A DNA stretch of 64,000 bases from Hymenobacter roseosalivarius DSM 11622 (GTDB taxonomy: Bacteria > Bacteroidota > Bacteroidia > Cytophagales > Hymenobacteraceae), in NCBI RefSeq assembly GCF_900176135.1, contig NZ_FWWW01000100.1:28916-92915 (forward strand), read 5' to 3'. The translations under genes and the position numbers were made by a program. The notes beneath the pieces were generated by a model, which was not told where the DNA came from, ran no database searches, and saw nothing but the letters and a program-made list of their open reading frames with translations. Shown in pieces: positions 1 through 8,217 of the stretch (within the stretch, counting starts at the first letter, position 1; each line of letters begins with the position of its first letter).

Positions 1-777
1 GGCTCCCTGTTCAGCTCCGATGCCTGGAACAATATCGGTTTCTCCGGCGACGAGATTGTCCGGCCCGAGCGCACTATCGTGCTCAGCATGGCCATCGGTA
101 CGGCTATCGTTACGGGCTTGTATCTGCTTATTAATTTGGTGTATCTGCTGGTGCTCCCCTTGCAGGGCAGCCCCGATGCCACTGATATTCTGGGGCGCGG
201 CATCATGTACACGAAGGGCGATTTGGTCGCTACGGCCGTGGCGGAGAGCATTTTGGGCCGGGCCGGGGCCTACGTTATGGCCGTGCTGATCATGATCAGC
301 ACCTTTGGCGCGAATAACAGCATTATTCTGAGCGGGGCGCGGGCTTACTACGCCATGGCCAAAGACGGCTTGTTCTTTCCCGGCATGGCGCGGCTCAACA
401 AAGCCGGCGTGCCCGGTGTAGCCCTGTGGGCTCAATGCCTGTGGGCCTGCGGGTTGTGCCTGACGGGCTCCTATGGGCAGCTACTCAACTACGTGATGTT
501 TTCGGTGATTCTGTTTTATGTCATCACTATCATTGGCATCTTCATTCTGCGCCGCACGCGCCCCGATGCGCCCCGCCCCTACAAGGCACTGGGTTACCCG
601 GTTATTCCGCTGCTTTACGTCATTCTGGCCTCCGCCTTCTGCGTTATCCTGCTCGTCTCGCCCACCACGGCCCGCGACTCCGGCCTGGGCCTGCTGCTGG
701 TAGCGCTGGGAGTGCCGGTATATTTCTTCTTTGGCAAGCAGTTCGCCGTTCGCCCGGAGTCGAAAATCAAGGTTTAA
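1..777 (+). CDS. APC-family amino-acid permease, C-terminal part (cut by window edge)
   Basis: The reading frame is open from base 1, so the N-terminal half lies outside the window; 258 residues are visible. The first residues (AWNNIGFSGDEIVRPER) match the conserved loop of APC superfamily amino-acid/polyamine transporters, and about six hydrophobic helices follow, including the segment around STFGANNSIILSGAR and the 'RAYYAMAKDG' loop typical of the LAT/AGT branch. It should be an inner-membrane amino-acid transporter working as an antiporter or proton symporter; the substrate cannot be read from sequence. It ends at a strong hairpin terminator shared with the convergent neighbour. Family assignment is solid, substrate unknown. 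Confidence 0.87.
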   Translation, partial: GSLFSSDAWNNIGFSGDEIVRPERTIVLSMAIGTAIVTGLYLLINLVYLLVLPLQGSPDATDILGRGIMYTKGDLVATAVAESILGRAGAYVMAVLIMISTFGANNSIILSGARAYYAMAKDGLFFPGMARLNKAGVPGVALWAQCLWACGLCLTGSYGQLLNYVMFSVILFYVITIIGIFILRRTRPDAPRPYKALGYPVIPLLYVILASAFCVILLVSPTTARDSGLGLLLVALGVPVYFFFGKQFAVRPESKIKV

Positions 778-791
778 AAATTGCAACTCAC

Positions 792-828
792 AAAAAAGCC
801 CCCTAGAACTATTCTTGGGGGCTTTTTT
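792..828. terminator. Bidirectional intrinsic terminator
   Basis: An A-run plus GCCCCC is paired with GGGGGC plus a T-run around a 13-base loop, so it works in both directions between the convergent permease gene and the small secreted protein gene. It is built from a five-G relative of the dispersed GGGGGGC-A/T word. Confidence 0.85.
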
Positions 829-845
829 GTGGGCAGAAACTTATC

Positions 846-1283
846 TTATTTTTCTTTGCGCCGCTCAATAATTTTAGTACTGGGGTGCAGGCTCATGGTT
901 AGAGGGGCGCTACTGCTGACAATAACATCGCGGTCTTGGTAGCCACCGTAGCCGTAGCGGAGGGTTTTCTTGCCGGCGGCAGGTACTTCTAAGGAGAAGA
1001 TACCTTGCCCATCGGTGGTGACAGCTACTGCGCTGCCCTGCAAATAAACCGTAGCTCCAGCTAGGGGCTGGCCTTCCTCGTTGCGAATGCGGCCGGTAAG
1101 TACCACCATAGCCTCAGTAGCGCTGGTGGAGGCTGGGGCAGCTTTAATCACTGCTGCTGGGGCGACAACTTTCTCAATCTTCCCTTTTTTATCCTTAGCT
1201 GTCGGATCAGTTGCGTGAGCAAGAGTAGAGAATAAGCAGCAGCTTACTAACGTCAGGGCCTTAAGGGTAGTAAGTAAGTTCAT
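846..1283 (-). CDS. Secreted protein with carboxypeptidase-regulatory-like (CarboxypepD_reg) domain
   Basis: This 145-residue protein has an N-terminal signal peptide (hydrophobic residues about 7-23, ending near AHA), a low-complexity Lys/Ala/Pro linker (about 28-60) and a single beta-sandwich-like repeat from about residue 60 with the signature GRIRNEEGQPLAGATVYLQGS, followed by TDGQGIFSLEVP. This is the carboxypeptidase D regulatory-like fold that in Bacteroidota normally sits at the N-terminus of TonB-dependent outer-membrane receptors. Here it stands alone with a basic tail (ERRKEK). It is likely exported to periplasm or surface; the function is unknown. No operon partner is seen. Confidence 0.75.
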   Translation of the reverse strand: MNLLTTLKALTLVSCCLFSTLAHATDPTAKDKKGKIEKVVAPAAVIKAAPASTSATEAMVVLTGRIRNEEGQPLAGATVYLQGSAVAVTTDGQGIFSLEVPAAGKKTLRYGYGGYQDRDVIVSSSAPLTMSLHPSTKIIERRKEK

Positions 1284-1767
1284 TGCAGCGGCAGTAGGTA
1301 GTGAGAGAAGCGCGGGTGAAAGATTAGGTGGGAAAAATCCCTTTCCTAAGTTTCATGTCGTAAATATATATGAATCATCACATATCAAACAATATTTTTA
1401 TAAATATTTAGTTATAATAAATAACACAATCATGATTAAGTTCATTTGAATGCAGCTAATGCACTTTTTTCAGAAATATTTTTAGAAATTCTGTTTCGAA
1501 TATTTACTAATACATATACTAGAGATTGGTAATTACACCAGTCCAAATGCACATTGGCTTATAGATGAGCTTGATATAAACTTTGGCCAAAGGCTGCTTG
1601 AGTTAGCATGTAGAGACGCGTATTCGCGTCTACTCGTTGCGGACATTGTTTACCCGAACGGCGCGGCACTAGTTGTTAGCTGCGCTGACCTTCCGTTCGA
1701 CGAGGAAGACGCGAATACGCGTACCTACACCGTTCGGCTGGTCATAAAAATTAACTCGACCAGCTTC
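1284..1767. other. 484-bp intergenic region, AT-rich, holding one palindromic repeat element
   Basis: No convincing gene is present. Bases about 1360-1540 are markedly AT-rich compared with the rest of the window. The right half carries the dispersed repeat listed at 1609-1729. Confidence 0.6.
1609..1729. repeat. Dispersed palindromic element, TAGAGACGCGTATT family, copy 1
   Basis: The arms TGTAGAGACGCGTATTCGCG and its approximate complement (ending GCGTACCTACA) enclose about 75 bases containing CGTTGCGGACATTGTTTA. A related internal string (CGTTGCTGATATTGTTTA) and the same arm occur in the copy at 31794-31935, and the arm recurs at 24029. It is a REP/MITE-like non-coding repeat; no coding capacity is visible. 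Confidence 0.75.
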
Positions 1768-2367
1768 TCAGGCTTTCGGCTGCCTACTCAAGCGGGGCAT
1801 CAGCCGAGGTACCTGCTGCCGATAGCGAGCATAAGTTACCCCAAACCGCTGAAGCAGTTTGCGCTCCTCCAGGCGGGTGCCTACCAGCACATACGCCGCG
1901 GCACAACCCACGAAAACGAGGTGAGCCAGGGTGGGCGCCGTCAGAAAAAAGCCCCCCAGACCCACCAGAATCGCCAGATACAGTGGATGGCGCACCACGC
2001 CGTTGAAACCCTTGGTACTGAGGCCATTATCGGCGGCGGCCGCGCCCTGACGCAGATAAGCCCACCCGGCGAACTCGCCTAAACTGTATCCGCGCAGGGC
2101 CAGTATCGCCAGTAACAGGCCGCCGCCCATCAGCGCATACCCGCTTATGGTAAGTACCAGGCCGGACGGCATCACCAGTTTGTCAGGCAAACTTATCTGG
2201 TAGCGCAGGAGCAGCAGAAACAACCAGACCGACAGCTGATTGTAGGCAAGCCGGTAGAAACGCGGGGTCGCCGGCCAGCGGGCCGCCACAGCATTTTTTA
2301 CCCACACCGTTGCCAGCAGGCTATGCAGCGTGTAATACAATACCCATCCAAGGAGCAAATAGATCAT
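1768..2367 (-). CDS. NnrU/ICMT-like integral membrane methyltransferase-family protein
   Basis: A 199-residue protein with about five hydrophobic helices. The C-terminal half shows the isoprenylcysteine methyltransferase/PEMT-like signature: GFNGVVRHPLYLAI followed by RLEERKLLQRFGVTYARYRQ, the second being the conserved E-E-x-x-L-x-x-x-F-G-x-x-Y-x-x-Y motif of SAM-dependent membrane methyltransferases; NnrU proteins share it. I chose the ATG at 2367 because the longer GTG start (2424) would lie inside the terminator hairpin at 2412-2442, and because a near -7 element (TACTTTG) falls between them. The substrate is unknown. Confidence 0.7.
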   Translation of the reverse strand: MIYLLLGWVLYYTLHSLLATVWVKNAVAARWPATPRFYRLAYNQLSVWLFLLLLRYQISLPDKLVMPSGLVLTISGYALMGGGLLLAILALRGYSLGEFAGWAYLRQGAAAADNGLSTKGFNGVVRHPLYLAILVGLGGFFLTAPTLAHLVFVGCAAAYVLVGTRLEERKLLQRFGVTYARYRQQVPRLMPRLSRQPKA

Positions 2368-2411
2368 AGCTGGCAGTATAAACGCAAAGTAGAACCTTAA
2401 CGGATTGCGCA

Positions 2412-2442
2412 CAAAAAACCCCACGCCTGGGGCGTGGGGTTT
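2412..2442. terminator. Intrinsic terminator behind the disordered acidic protein gene
   Basis: A CCCCACGCC / GGCGTGGGG stem with an A-run on the left and a T-run on the right. In the minus direction it lies 20 bases beyond the stop of the 2463-2879 gene and ahead of the membrane methyltransferase gene. Confidence 0.8.
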
Positions 2443-2462
2443 TGGCGGGAAGCAGTAATTGC

Positions 2463-2879
2463 TTACTGCGAAATAGTGCCGTCCTTGGGTGGCTCGCCGG
2501 AGCTGCTGGCCGTTTTTTCGCCAAACTCCTGGTCGCCGGAGCGTACCTTATGATCCAGCTCGTAGGTGCCTTCAGCCTCAAAGCCAGGGCCTTGCGCCTG
2601 CTCGCCGGCATTTTTGTGGTCGTTGCCGCCCTGGGGCGACGTCTCGTCACCGCCGATATGCAGGTTCTCCAATTGGTCTTTCTGGTTGCTGCGCTGGGTG
2701 TAGCCGTTGGCGCCCGTGTTGCGCTGGGCCGACGGGTCATTGGCTTCCTTACCGTTACTCTCGGTTTGCTGAACCTTCTTTTGCGCCTCAAACTCTTCGT
2801 TTTTAGAAACGCCCTTGCCTTCGGTAATGTCGCCGTTCTCGTTGTTATCGTCGTCGCCAAAAAGTTTATCTAAAATCAT
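2463..2879 (-). CDS. Hypothetical hydrophilic, probably disordered protein
   Basis: 138 residues, rich in Glu, Asp, Gln, Asn, Gly and Lys, with no hydrophobic core, signal peptide or cysteine. It begins MILDKLFGDDDNNENGDI. I prefer this frame to the overlapping frames because it has an ATG preceded by a pyrimidine-rich leader, is closed by a terminator, and has the soft acidic composition of a soluble disordered protein, whereas the competing frames read as Arg/Pro- or Val/Leu-rich shadows. I do not recognise the family; composition resembles small stress or hydrophilin-like proteins, which is only a resemblance. Confidence 0.6.
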   Translation of the reverse strand: MILDKLFGDDDNNENGDITEGKGVSKNEEFEAQKKVQQTESNGKEANDPSAQRNTGANGYTQRSNQKDQLENLHIGGDETSPQGGNDHKNAGEQAQGPGFEAEGTYELDHKVRSGDQEFGEKTASSSGEPPKDGTISQ

Positions 2880-3015
2880 CGTCGTGGTTTTTCTGGGTGG
2901 AATGCCTGATTACCTTTTGCTTACGGCTGGCGAGGTGGTGAAGTTGTGAAGAGTGAAGTGGCGAAAAATGAGGAATGAAGGGTGGTAAAGAATTAGCCGT
3001 CGTCTGCTCACAACC

Positions 3016-3771
3016 TCACCCTTCATTCAGCGACCAATCGTAGGCATAGTAGTCTACGGTATAGGTAGCCGGAATGGGCTGGGCCGCGCGGTACTGATTG
3101 AGGTAATGAATCAGGGCCGGGCCGGGGGCTTTAAAGTCGGCGGCGTACCATTTGAATATTTCCGAAACCTGTACTTTTTTAGCCTTTGCGTCAGGCCGGA
3201 TGAAGGTAGGGTCGGTGAGCACGCGCTTGGTTTGGGCGGCCAACTGCGCATCGAGGGTAGCGGCTGCGAAGGCTTCGCGGCTAAGCCGGGGGCAGCCTTT
3301 AGCGGCGCACACCAAGGCAAAATGGATGCGCGGGTCGTTGTAGGGCTTGCGTAGCTTGTTGGTTTCCAACTCATTAATCGTCATTTGCTCGCCGGCCACC
3401 GTAAACTTCAGCTTATCAAAAAAGCCCGGCACCTTCATCACCGATGCCAGCGGGTAGCGCTCTACCACGGCCCCAATGACTGTTACATTATACGCGTTCA
3501 GATAAAACGCCTTGCGCTCGGCCGCTGAAGCAGCTTTGGCATCGAAGCTCTGCACGGTTTGGAGAAGAGCCTTCAGCTCGGCGGGCTGTTTTTTGATGGC
3601 GGCGTAGTTCACGTTGCCATCGGCCCGCACGTACTTTTGCAAAAAAGCCGAGGTAGCGGCCGCAAACGAAGGCGCGGCCGGAGCCGCCAGAAGGCCCCCC
3701 AACGGGAGCCAGAGCGCCACAAGCAGCAGCAGGCGCGTCGGGTGCATCAAAGAAAATTCAAAAGGTTGCAT
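3016..3771 (-). CDS. Secreted DUF547 domain protein
   Basis: 251 residues with a signal peptide (hydrophobic run about residues 13-29, LLAAPA cleavage region) followed by a DUF547 domain: AERKAFYLNAYNVTVIG, INELETNKLRKPYNDPRIHFALVCAAKGCPRL and IFKWYAADF are characteristic. Bacterial DUF547 proteins are exported and of unknown biochemistry; the conserved N-A-Y-N and C-A-x-x-G-C-P motifs suggest a papain-like fold with the Cys as a possible nucleophile, which is inference. A second ATG eight codons in (3747) gives a more typical signal peptide and could be the true start. Confidence 0.85.
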   Translation of the reverse strand: MQPFEFSLMHPTRLLLLVALWLPLGGLLAAPAAPSFAAATSAFLQKYVRADGNVNYAAIKKQPAELKALLQTVQSFDAKAASAAERKAFYLNAYNVTVIGAVVERYPLASVMKVPGFFDKLKFTVAGEQMTINELETNKLRKPYNDPRIHFALVCAAKGCPRLSREAFAAATLDAQLAAQTKRVLTDPTFIRPDAKAKKVQVSEIFKWYAADFKAPGPALIHYLNQYRAAQPIPATYTVDYYAYDWSLNEG

Positions 3772-3956
3772 AATTGAGTAGGTTTAGGAGAAATACGGCA
3801 GAATGCCCGCCCATGGATTCACAAACCTGACGCCACAAACTAAAGTTGGGCTTCATAGTTGAGGCGGGGGGCTTTTTGCAGTTGCAAGACCGTCCTGAAG
3901 TTCTCGCAAACGAAGCTCTTCACAACTTCACCCTTCACATTTTCACCTTCCACCCC

Positions 3957-5252
3957 ATGCACCTGGTTATTATCGGCAACGGCATCACGGGCGTGACGGC
4001 GGCCCAGACCGTGCGCCGGCTTGCCCCGGCGGCCCGCATCACGCTGGTATCGGAGGAGAGCGAGCATCACTACTCGCGCACGGCCCTCATGTACGTGTAC
4101 ATGGGCCACCTGCGCTACCAGGATGTGAAGCCCTACGAGGATTGGTTCTGGGCCGAAAACCACCTGGAGCTGATTCATGCCACCGCCACTGCCCTTGATG
4201 CCGGCCAGCGCCAGCTCCGGCTCAGCAATGGCCAGACGCTGGGCTACGATAAGCTGCTGCTGGCTACGGGCTCCGTGTCGCGGCGCTTCGGCTGGCCCGG
4301 CCAGGACCTGCGCGGCGTACAGGGCCTCTACGGCCTGCCCGATTTGGCGCAGATGGAGCGCGACACCCAGGGCATCAGCCGGGGCGTGGTGGTGGGCGGG
4401 GGCCTGATTGGCGTGGAGCTGGCCGAGATGCTGCACACCCGCCACATCGCCGCCACCGTGCTCGTGCGCGACCAGCACTACTGGGGCTCGGTTTTGCCCC
4501 CCGAAGAAGCCGAACTGGTGGACCAGCAGTTCCGGGCCCACGACGTGGACGTGCGCTACCGCACCGAGCTGCGCGAGATTCTGGGCGACTCCAGCGGACG
4601 GGTGCGCGCCATCGTGACCAGCCAAGGCGAGGAAATAGCCTGCCAGTGGGTGGGCCTGGGCATTGGCGTGACGCCTAATCTGAGCCTGGCGCAAGACTCG
4701 GCCGTGGAAACCGACCGGGGAATTCTGGTGGATGAGCTATTGCAAACCAACCAGCCCGACGTGTACGCGGCCGGCGACTGCGCCCAGCACCGCCAGCCAG
4801 GGGCGGGCGAGGTAGCCATCGAGCAGCTCTGGTACACGGGCCGCATGCAGGGCGAAACCGTGGCGCACACCATCTGCGGGCGGCCCACGCCCTACCGGCG
4901 GGGCGTGTGGTTCAACTCGGCCAAGTTCTTCAACCTCGAATACCAGACCTACGGCCAGGTGCCGGCCCGCCCGCCGGCCGATGTGGAGAGCTTTTACTGG
5001 CAGCACCCCACCGGCAGCTGCGCGCTACGTATCAATTTTGCCCCCCAGACCGGCAACGCGGTACTCGGATTCAATGCGATGGGCCTGCGCCTGCGCCAGG
5101 CCGTATGCGAAAGCTGGATTAAGGCCAAAACGCCGATTCAAACAGTTATTCAGCAGCTCAAAACAGCCAATTTCGACCCTGAGTTTTACCGCCGCCACGA
5201 GCGAGCTATTCAGCGGCAGTTTGCGGAGATGTCGGTAGTAAAACGGTACTAA
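3957..5252 (+). CDS. FAD/NAD(P)-dependent oxidoreductase (Pyr_redox_2, NirB/rubredoxin-reductase type)
   Basis: 431 residues. The N-terminal Rossmann motif is GNGITGVTAA (residues about 6-15), the second dinucleotide-binding motif is GGGLIGVELAEML near 145-157, and the FAD-closing motif is VYAAGDCAQ near 265. It lacks the Cys pair of disulfide reductases, so it fits the class moving electrons from NAD(P)H to a protein acceptor such as a ferredoxin or rubredoxin. The start at 3957 begins exactly at the beta-strand before the FAD motif; the upstream extension is a pyrimidine-rich leader with repeated TTCAC. It is followed by a small membrane protein and a polyferredoxin, which suggests a joint redox chain. 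Confidence 0.88.
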   Translation: MHLVIIGNGITGVTAAQTVRRLAPAARITLVSEESEHHYSRTALMYVYMGHLRYQDVKPYEDWFWAENHLELIHATATALDAGQRQLRLSNGQTLGYDKLLLATGSVSRRFGWPGQDLRGVQGLYGLPDLAQMERDTQGISRGVVVGGGLIGVELAEMLHTRHIAATVLVRDQHYWGSVLPPEEAELVDQQFRAHDVDVRYRTELREILGDSSGRVRAIVTSQGEEIACQWVGLGIGVTPNLSLAQDSAVETDRGILVDELLQTNQPDVYAAGDCAQHRQPGAGEVAIEQLWYTGRMQGETVAHTICGRPTPYRRGVWFNSAKFFNLEYQTYGQVPARPPADVESFYWQHPTGSCALRINFAPQTGNAVLGFNAMGLRLRQAVCESWIKAKTPIQTVIQQLKTANFDPEFYRRHERAIQRQFAEMSVVKRY

Positions 5253-5334
5253 CTGAATTAAAAGAGCGTGCACTTTATTTACCGTTCTAGCACTCGCTCC
5301 TGATCATCAGGTATTTCTCATTTAACTGTTCTCC

Positions 5335-5568
5335 GTGGATCTTTCCAAACTTTACCGTCCCAGTGCCCTCAACAGCTACCAGTTCATTGCCATCACCGGC
5401 CTGATCATGAGCGTGGGCGCCCACCTCATTCTGCACTTTTTTGCCCCCCAGCACCGGCCTGCCGGCTTCAACTGGCTCTACGTATGCTGGACGGTGCTCT
5501 ACATTATTGGCTCCCTGCTCAACCTCTTCGGCAAGCCCGACGAGGGCCATCATCACCATCATCATTAA
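5335..5568 (+). CDS. Small membrane protein with a natural poly-histidine C-terminus
   Basis: 77 residues from a GTG start. Two hydrophobic helices (about 18-37 and 48-64) are joined by a short loop (APQHRPAGFN), and the protein ends GKPDEGHHHHHH. It sits between a flavin oxidoreductase and an iron-sulfur polyferredoxin, all co-directional with small gaps (82 and 36 bases), so it is probably part of the same membrane redox unit. A six-histidine tail would bind divalent metal; whether that has a role is unknown. I do not recognise a named family. Confidence 0.7.
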   Translation: MDLSKLYRPSALNSYQFIAITGLIMSVGAHLILHFFAPQHRPAGFNWLYVCWTVLYIIGSLLNLFGKPDEGHHHHHH

Positions 5569-5604
5569 CCTCACCAGCGCCTTCCTCCACTTCCTGCTCT
5601 GTTT

Positions 5605-6957
5605 ATGGAACTGACTTCCGACCATTCCTTCGCTCTCGCCCAAGCACCCTTACCCGTCACCGACGCAACGGAGAAAGTGACTCTTGCCGCCGTAGCGCTG
5701 GGGCTGCTGGCGCTGCTCGGCGCCACCTTCGATGCCGACGCGGCACGGGCTCGCCTGAGTATGTACGCGGCGCTGGCCCTTATTAGTGGCGGCACGCTGG
5801 CCTGGGCCTGGCACAAGTTTGGGCGAAGTGAGGCGGGCGTGAAGCAAAATAACCTGTGGCTGCGCGCCAGCACCAGTCGCGGGGCCATTGCCTGGGTTAC
5901 GGGTCTGGTACTCACGGGCTTCTACGTGCTGCTGTACTGGTTTTCCTGGACGCTCGAAAACCTGATCCGCACCCTCGACCCATTCAGCCAGGCGCTGCGC
6001 GGCAAGGCGGCCGACCAGTGGTTTCTATACGGCACCTTCTACACGCTGGCCATCCTGCTGATGGGGGCCCGTGCCTTGTGGAAATACCGTCACTCCCGCT
6101 ACCAGCTGATTCGGACCGTGTCGGTAATGTTTTTCCAGCTGGGCTTCGCGTTTCTGTTGCCGGGCGTGCTGCTTTTTTTTCAACAGCCCGAGTTTTACTT
6201 CTCCTACTTCTGGCCCCTGAAGTACGACTACCTGTTTCCGGGCGGCGTGACCGATTTAGTAAAAAATGGCGGTTTGGGCGTATTTATGGTGTTCTGGGGG
6301 GCAATTATGTCGCTGGTAGCGACGCCCGTACTCACCTACTTCTTTGGCAAGCGGTGGTACTGCTCGTGGGTGTGCGGCTGCGGCGGTTTGGCCGAAACCG
6401 CCGGCGACCCGTATCGCCACCTCTCCGACAAAAGCCGCGCCGCCTGGCGCTGGGAAGTGCGCATTGTATACTCCGTTCTGGCCCTTATCGTTCTGATAAC
6501 TAGTATTTTGTGGGTGAACCAGGTGTACGGCAGCTTTCTGGGAGAGATTGGCAATAGTCTCAACCGATTTTATGGCTTCGCCATCGGGGCGGTGTTTTCA
6601 GGCGTGGTGGGCGTGGGCTTCTACCCTATTATGGGCTCGCGGGTGTGGTGCCGGTTTGGCTGCCCGATGGCGGCTTACCTGGGCCTTTTGCAAAAGCACT
6701 TTTCCCGCTTCCGCATTACTACCAACGGCGGCCAGTGCATCAGCTGCGGCAACTGTTCCAACGTCTGCGAAATGGGCATTGATGTAAAGCAGTACGCCCA
6801 GCGCGGCGAGCCCATCATTCGGGCTTCCTGCGTGGGCTGTGGCATGTGCTCCACAGCTTGTCCACGGGGCGTGCTCAACCTGGAAAATGGCCCCCGCGAA
6901 GGCCGCTATCAGGGTTCTCAACTGGTTCACGCAGATTCGCTGAGAATACTTAGCTAG
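5605..6957 (+). CDS. Membrane polyferredoxin, 4Fe-4S (NapH/CcoG/RdxA-like)
   Basis: 450 residues with about six transmembrane helices. Cysteine motifs: WYCSWVCGCGG near 250, WCRFGCPM near 348, then two ferredoxin-type clusters, CISCGNCSNVCEMGI near 378 and CVGCGMCSTACPRG near 408, enough for two 4Fe-4S centres plus the membrane cysteine pairs seen in NapH/FixG-like proteins. Such proteins pass electrons across or along the membrane to periplasmic or respiratory acceptors. Together with the two preceding genes it suggests transfer NAD(P)H to flavoprotein to polyferredoxin; the final acceptor is not in the window. A terminator follows. Confidence 0.87.
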   Translation: MELTSDHSFALAQAPLPVTDATEKVTLAAVALGLLALLGATFDADAARARLSMYAALALISGGTLAWAWHKFGRSEAGVKQNNLWLRASTSRGAIAWVTGLVLTGFYVLLYWFSWTLENLIRTLDPFSQALRGKAADQWFLYGTFYTLAILLMGARALWKYRHSRYQLIRTVSVMFFQLGFAFLLPGVLLFFQQPEFYFSYFWPLKYDYLFPGGVTDLVKNGGLGVFMVFWGAIMSLVATPVLTYFFGKRWYCSWVCGCGGLAETAGDPYRHLSDKSRAAWRWEVRIVYSVLALIVLITSILWVNQVYGSFLGEIGNSLNRFYGFAIGAVFSGVVGVGFYPIMGSRVWCRFGCPMAAYLGLLQKHFSRFRITTNGGQCISCGNCSNVCEMGIDVKQYAQRGEPIIRASCVGCGMCSTACPRGVLNLENGPREGRYQGSQLVHADSLRILS

Positions 6958-6980
6958 CCTTTGTTCTCGGCTAGCATGGC

Positions 6981-7018
6981 AAAAGGCCTAAAGACTTGCG
7001 GGTCTTTAGGCCTTTTGA
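6981..7018. terminator. Intrinsic terminator of the redox cluster
   Basis: AAAAGGCCTAAAGAC pairs with GTCTTTAGGCCTTTT around a short loop; A- and T-rich flanks make it usable in both directions. Confidence 0.85.
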
Positions 7019-7038
7019 TTTATCAACTTCTCTAGGCG

Positions 7039-7133
7039 GTCATGTAGAGCAGAGCGAAGTATCTCGCGTGCTGACGCCAAATTCTACTAACCTTACTACC
7101 GCGAGCGAGATGCTTCGCTCTGCTCTGCATGAC
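7039..7133. repeat. Inverted-repeat element, GAGCAGAGCGAAG family, copy 1
   Basis: The left arm GTCATGTAGAGCAGAGCGAA pairs with the right arm TTCGCTCTGCTCTGCATGAC about 70 bases on. The same GAGCAGAGCGAAG core appears at about 24100 in another inverted pair (24090-24190). It is a non-coding, dispersed hairpin element. Confidence 0.75.
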
Positions 7134-7153
7134 GTTCAAATACTCCATGCTTT

Positions 7154-8140
7154 TTACTTCAAAAACGCCAAGAGCGCCGCTTGAAACTCCTTTGATGCCT
7201 CCAGGTGCGGGATGTGGCCTACCTTCTCCAGGGCCACCAACTTTGCCCCCCGGATCTGCGCTGCGGTGCGCTTGCCCAGTGCCGGGTACTGGCCCATCAT
7301 AGCCAACGCTTTCGGGTCTTTCACCAACCCCTTGCCCACTACCGTACGGTCTTGCTGGCCAATAATGAGCAGTGTGGGTACGGCCACGCGGTCGAATTCA
7401 TACACTACCGGCTGCTGATAAATCATTTGATAAGTAAGGGCGCTGGCCAGGGCAACCTTCGGGAAGTCGGGGTGAGTTATTTGGGCGGCCAGCGGGCGTA
7501 CCCATTCGTCGTGGGCCGCCGGGTAGCCGCCAGGGTAGTACGTCGCGTGGTACTTGCGGATGCTTGCCTCCGTGGTTTTCAGCTCCGTTGCCAAAGACTG
7601 ATCCACGGACTGAAAGGGTACTCCCACGCGGTAATCTTCTAGGCCGATGGGGTTTTCGAGCACCAGGCGTTCGGTGGTTTCGGGGTAAAGCAGAGCAAAA
7701 TGCGTAGCCAGCATACCGCCCATGCTGTGGCCTACTACCACCGCTTTGGCTATGCCCAAGGTATCGAGCAGTTGCTTGGTGTTGCGGGCCAGCTGATGAA
7801 ACGAGTAGCGCAGGGCCGGCTTATCCGACTTGCCAAACCCCACCTGATCGGGCGCGACTACCCGGAAACCCGCCTGGGTTAAGGCCTTAATCGTTTCGCG
7901 CCAGTAGGCCGCAAAGAAGTTTTTGCCGTGGAGCAATACCACCGTGCGGCCGTTGGCGCGGGCAGTGGGAGCTACGTCCATGTAGGCCATACGCACCGCC
8001 TGCCCTTCCAGCTTCAGAGGCAGGTTTTCTACCGTATAAGGATATTCGTAGCCGTCGAGGGTAGCGTTGAGGCTGGGGGGCGTTTGGGCCAGGAGCTGAA
8101 GCGGCAGCAGGAGCAGCAGAAATGAGAGAAGCGTTTGCAT
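7154..8140 (-). CDS. Secreted alpha/beta hydrolase
   Basis: 328 residues with a signal peptide (MQTLLSFLLLLLPLQLLAQ). The fold shows the oxyanion-loop motif VVLLHGKNF (about 67-75), the nucleophile elbow VVGHSMGG with Ser139, a likely acid in IIGQQDRTVVG and the catalytic His in VGHIPHLE near the C-terminus, so the triad is complete. It is related to the epoxide hydrolase/haloperoxidase-like branch and probably periplasmic. The substrate cannot be told. It is a single gene, flanked by the repeat element and the LytTR regulator. Confidence 0.87.
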   Translation of the reverse strand: MQTLLSFLLLLLPLQLLAQTPPSLNATLDGYEYPYTVENLPLKLEGQAVRMAYMDVAPTARANGRTVVLLHGKNFFAAYWRETIKALTQAGFRVVAPDQVGFGKSDKPALRYSFHQLARNTKQLLDTLGIAKAVVVGHSMGGMLATHFALLYPETTERLVLENPIGLEDYRVGVPFQSVDQSLATELKTTEASIRKYHATYYPGGYPAAHDEWVRPLAAQITHPDFPKVALASALTYQMIYQQPVVYEFDRVAVPTLLIIGQQDRTVVGKGLVKDPKALAMMGQYPALGKRTAAQIRGAKLVALEKVGHIPHLEASKEFQAALLAFLK

Positions 8141-8217
8141 AAGGTAGAGGCAATAATAGATCTTGCCTACTACGCAATCTGCGCGCCCACCGACCGATAC
8201 TGCTCATTTCCGATCCT

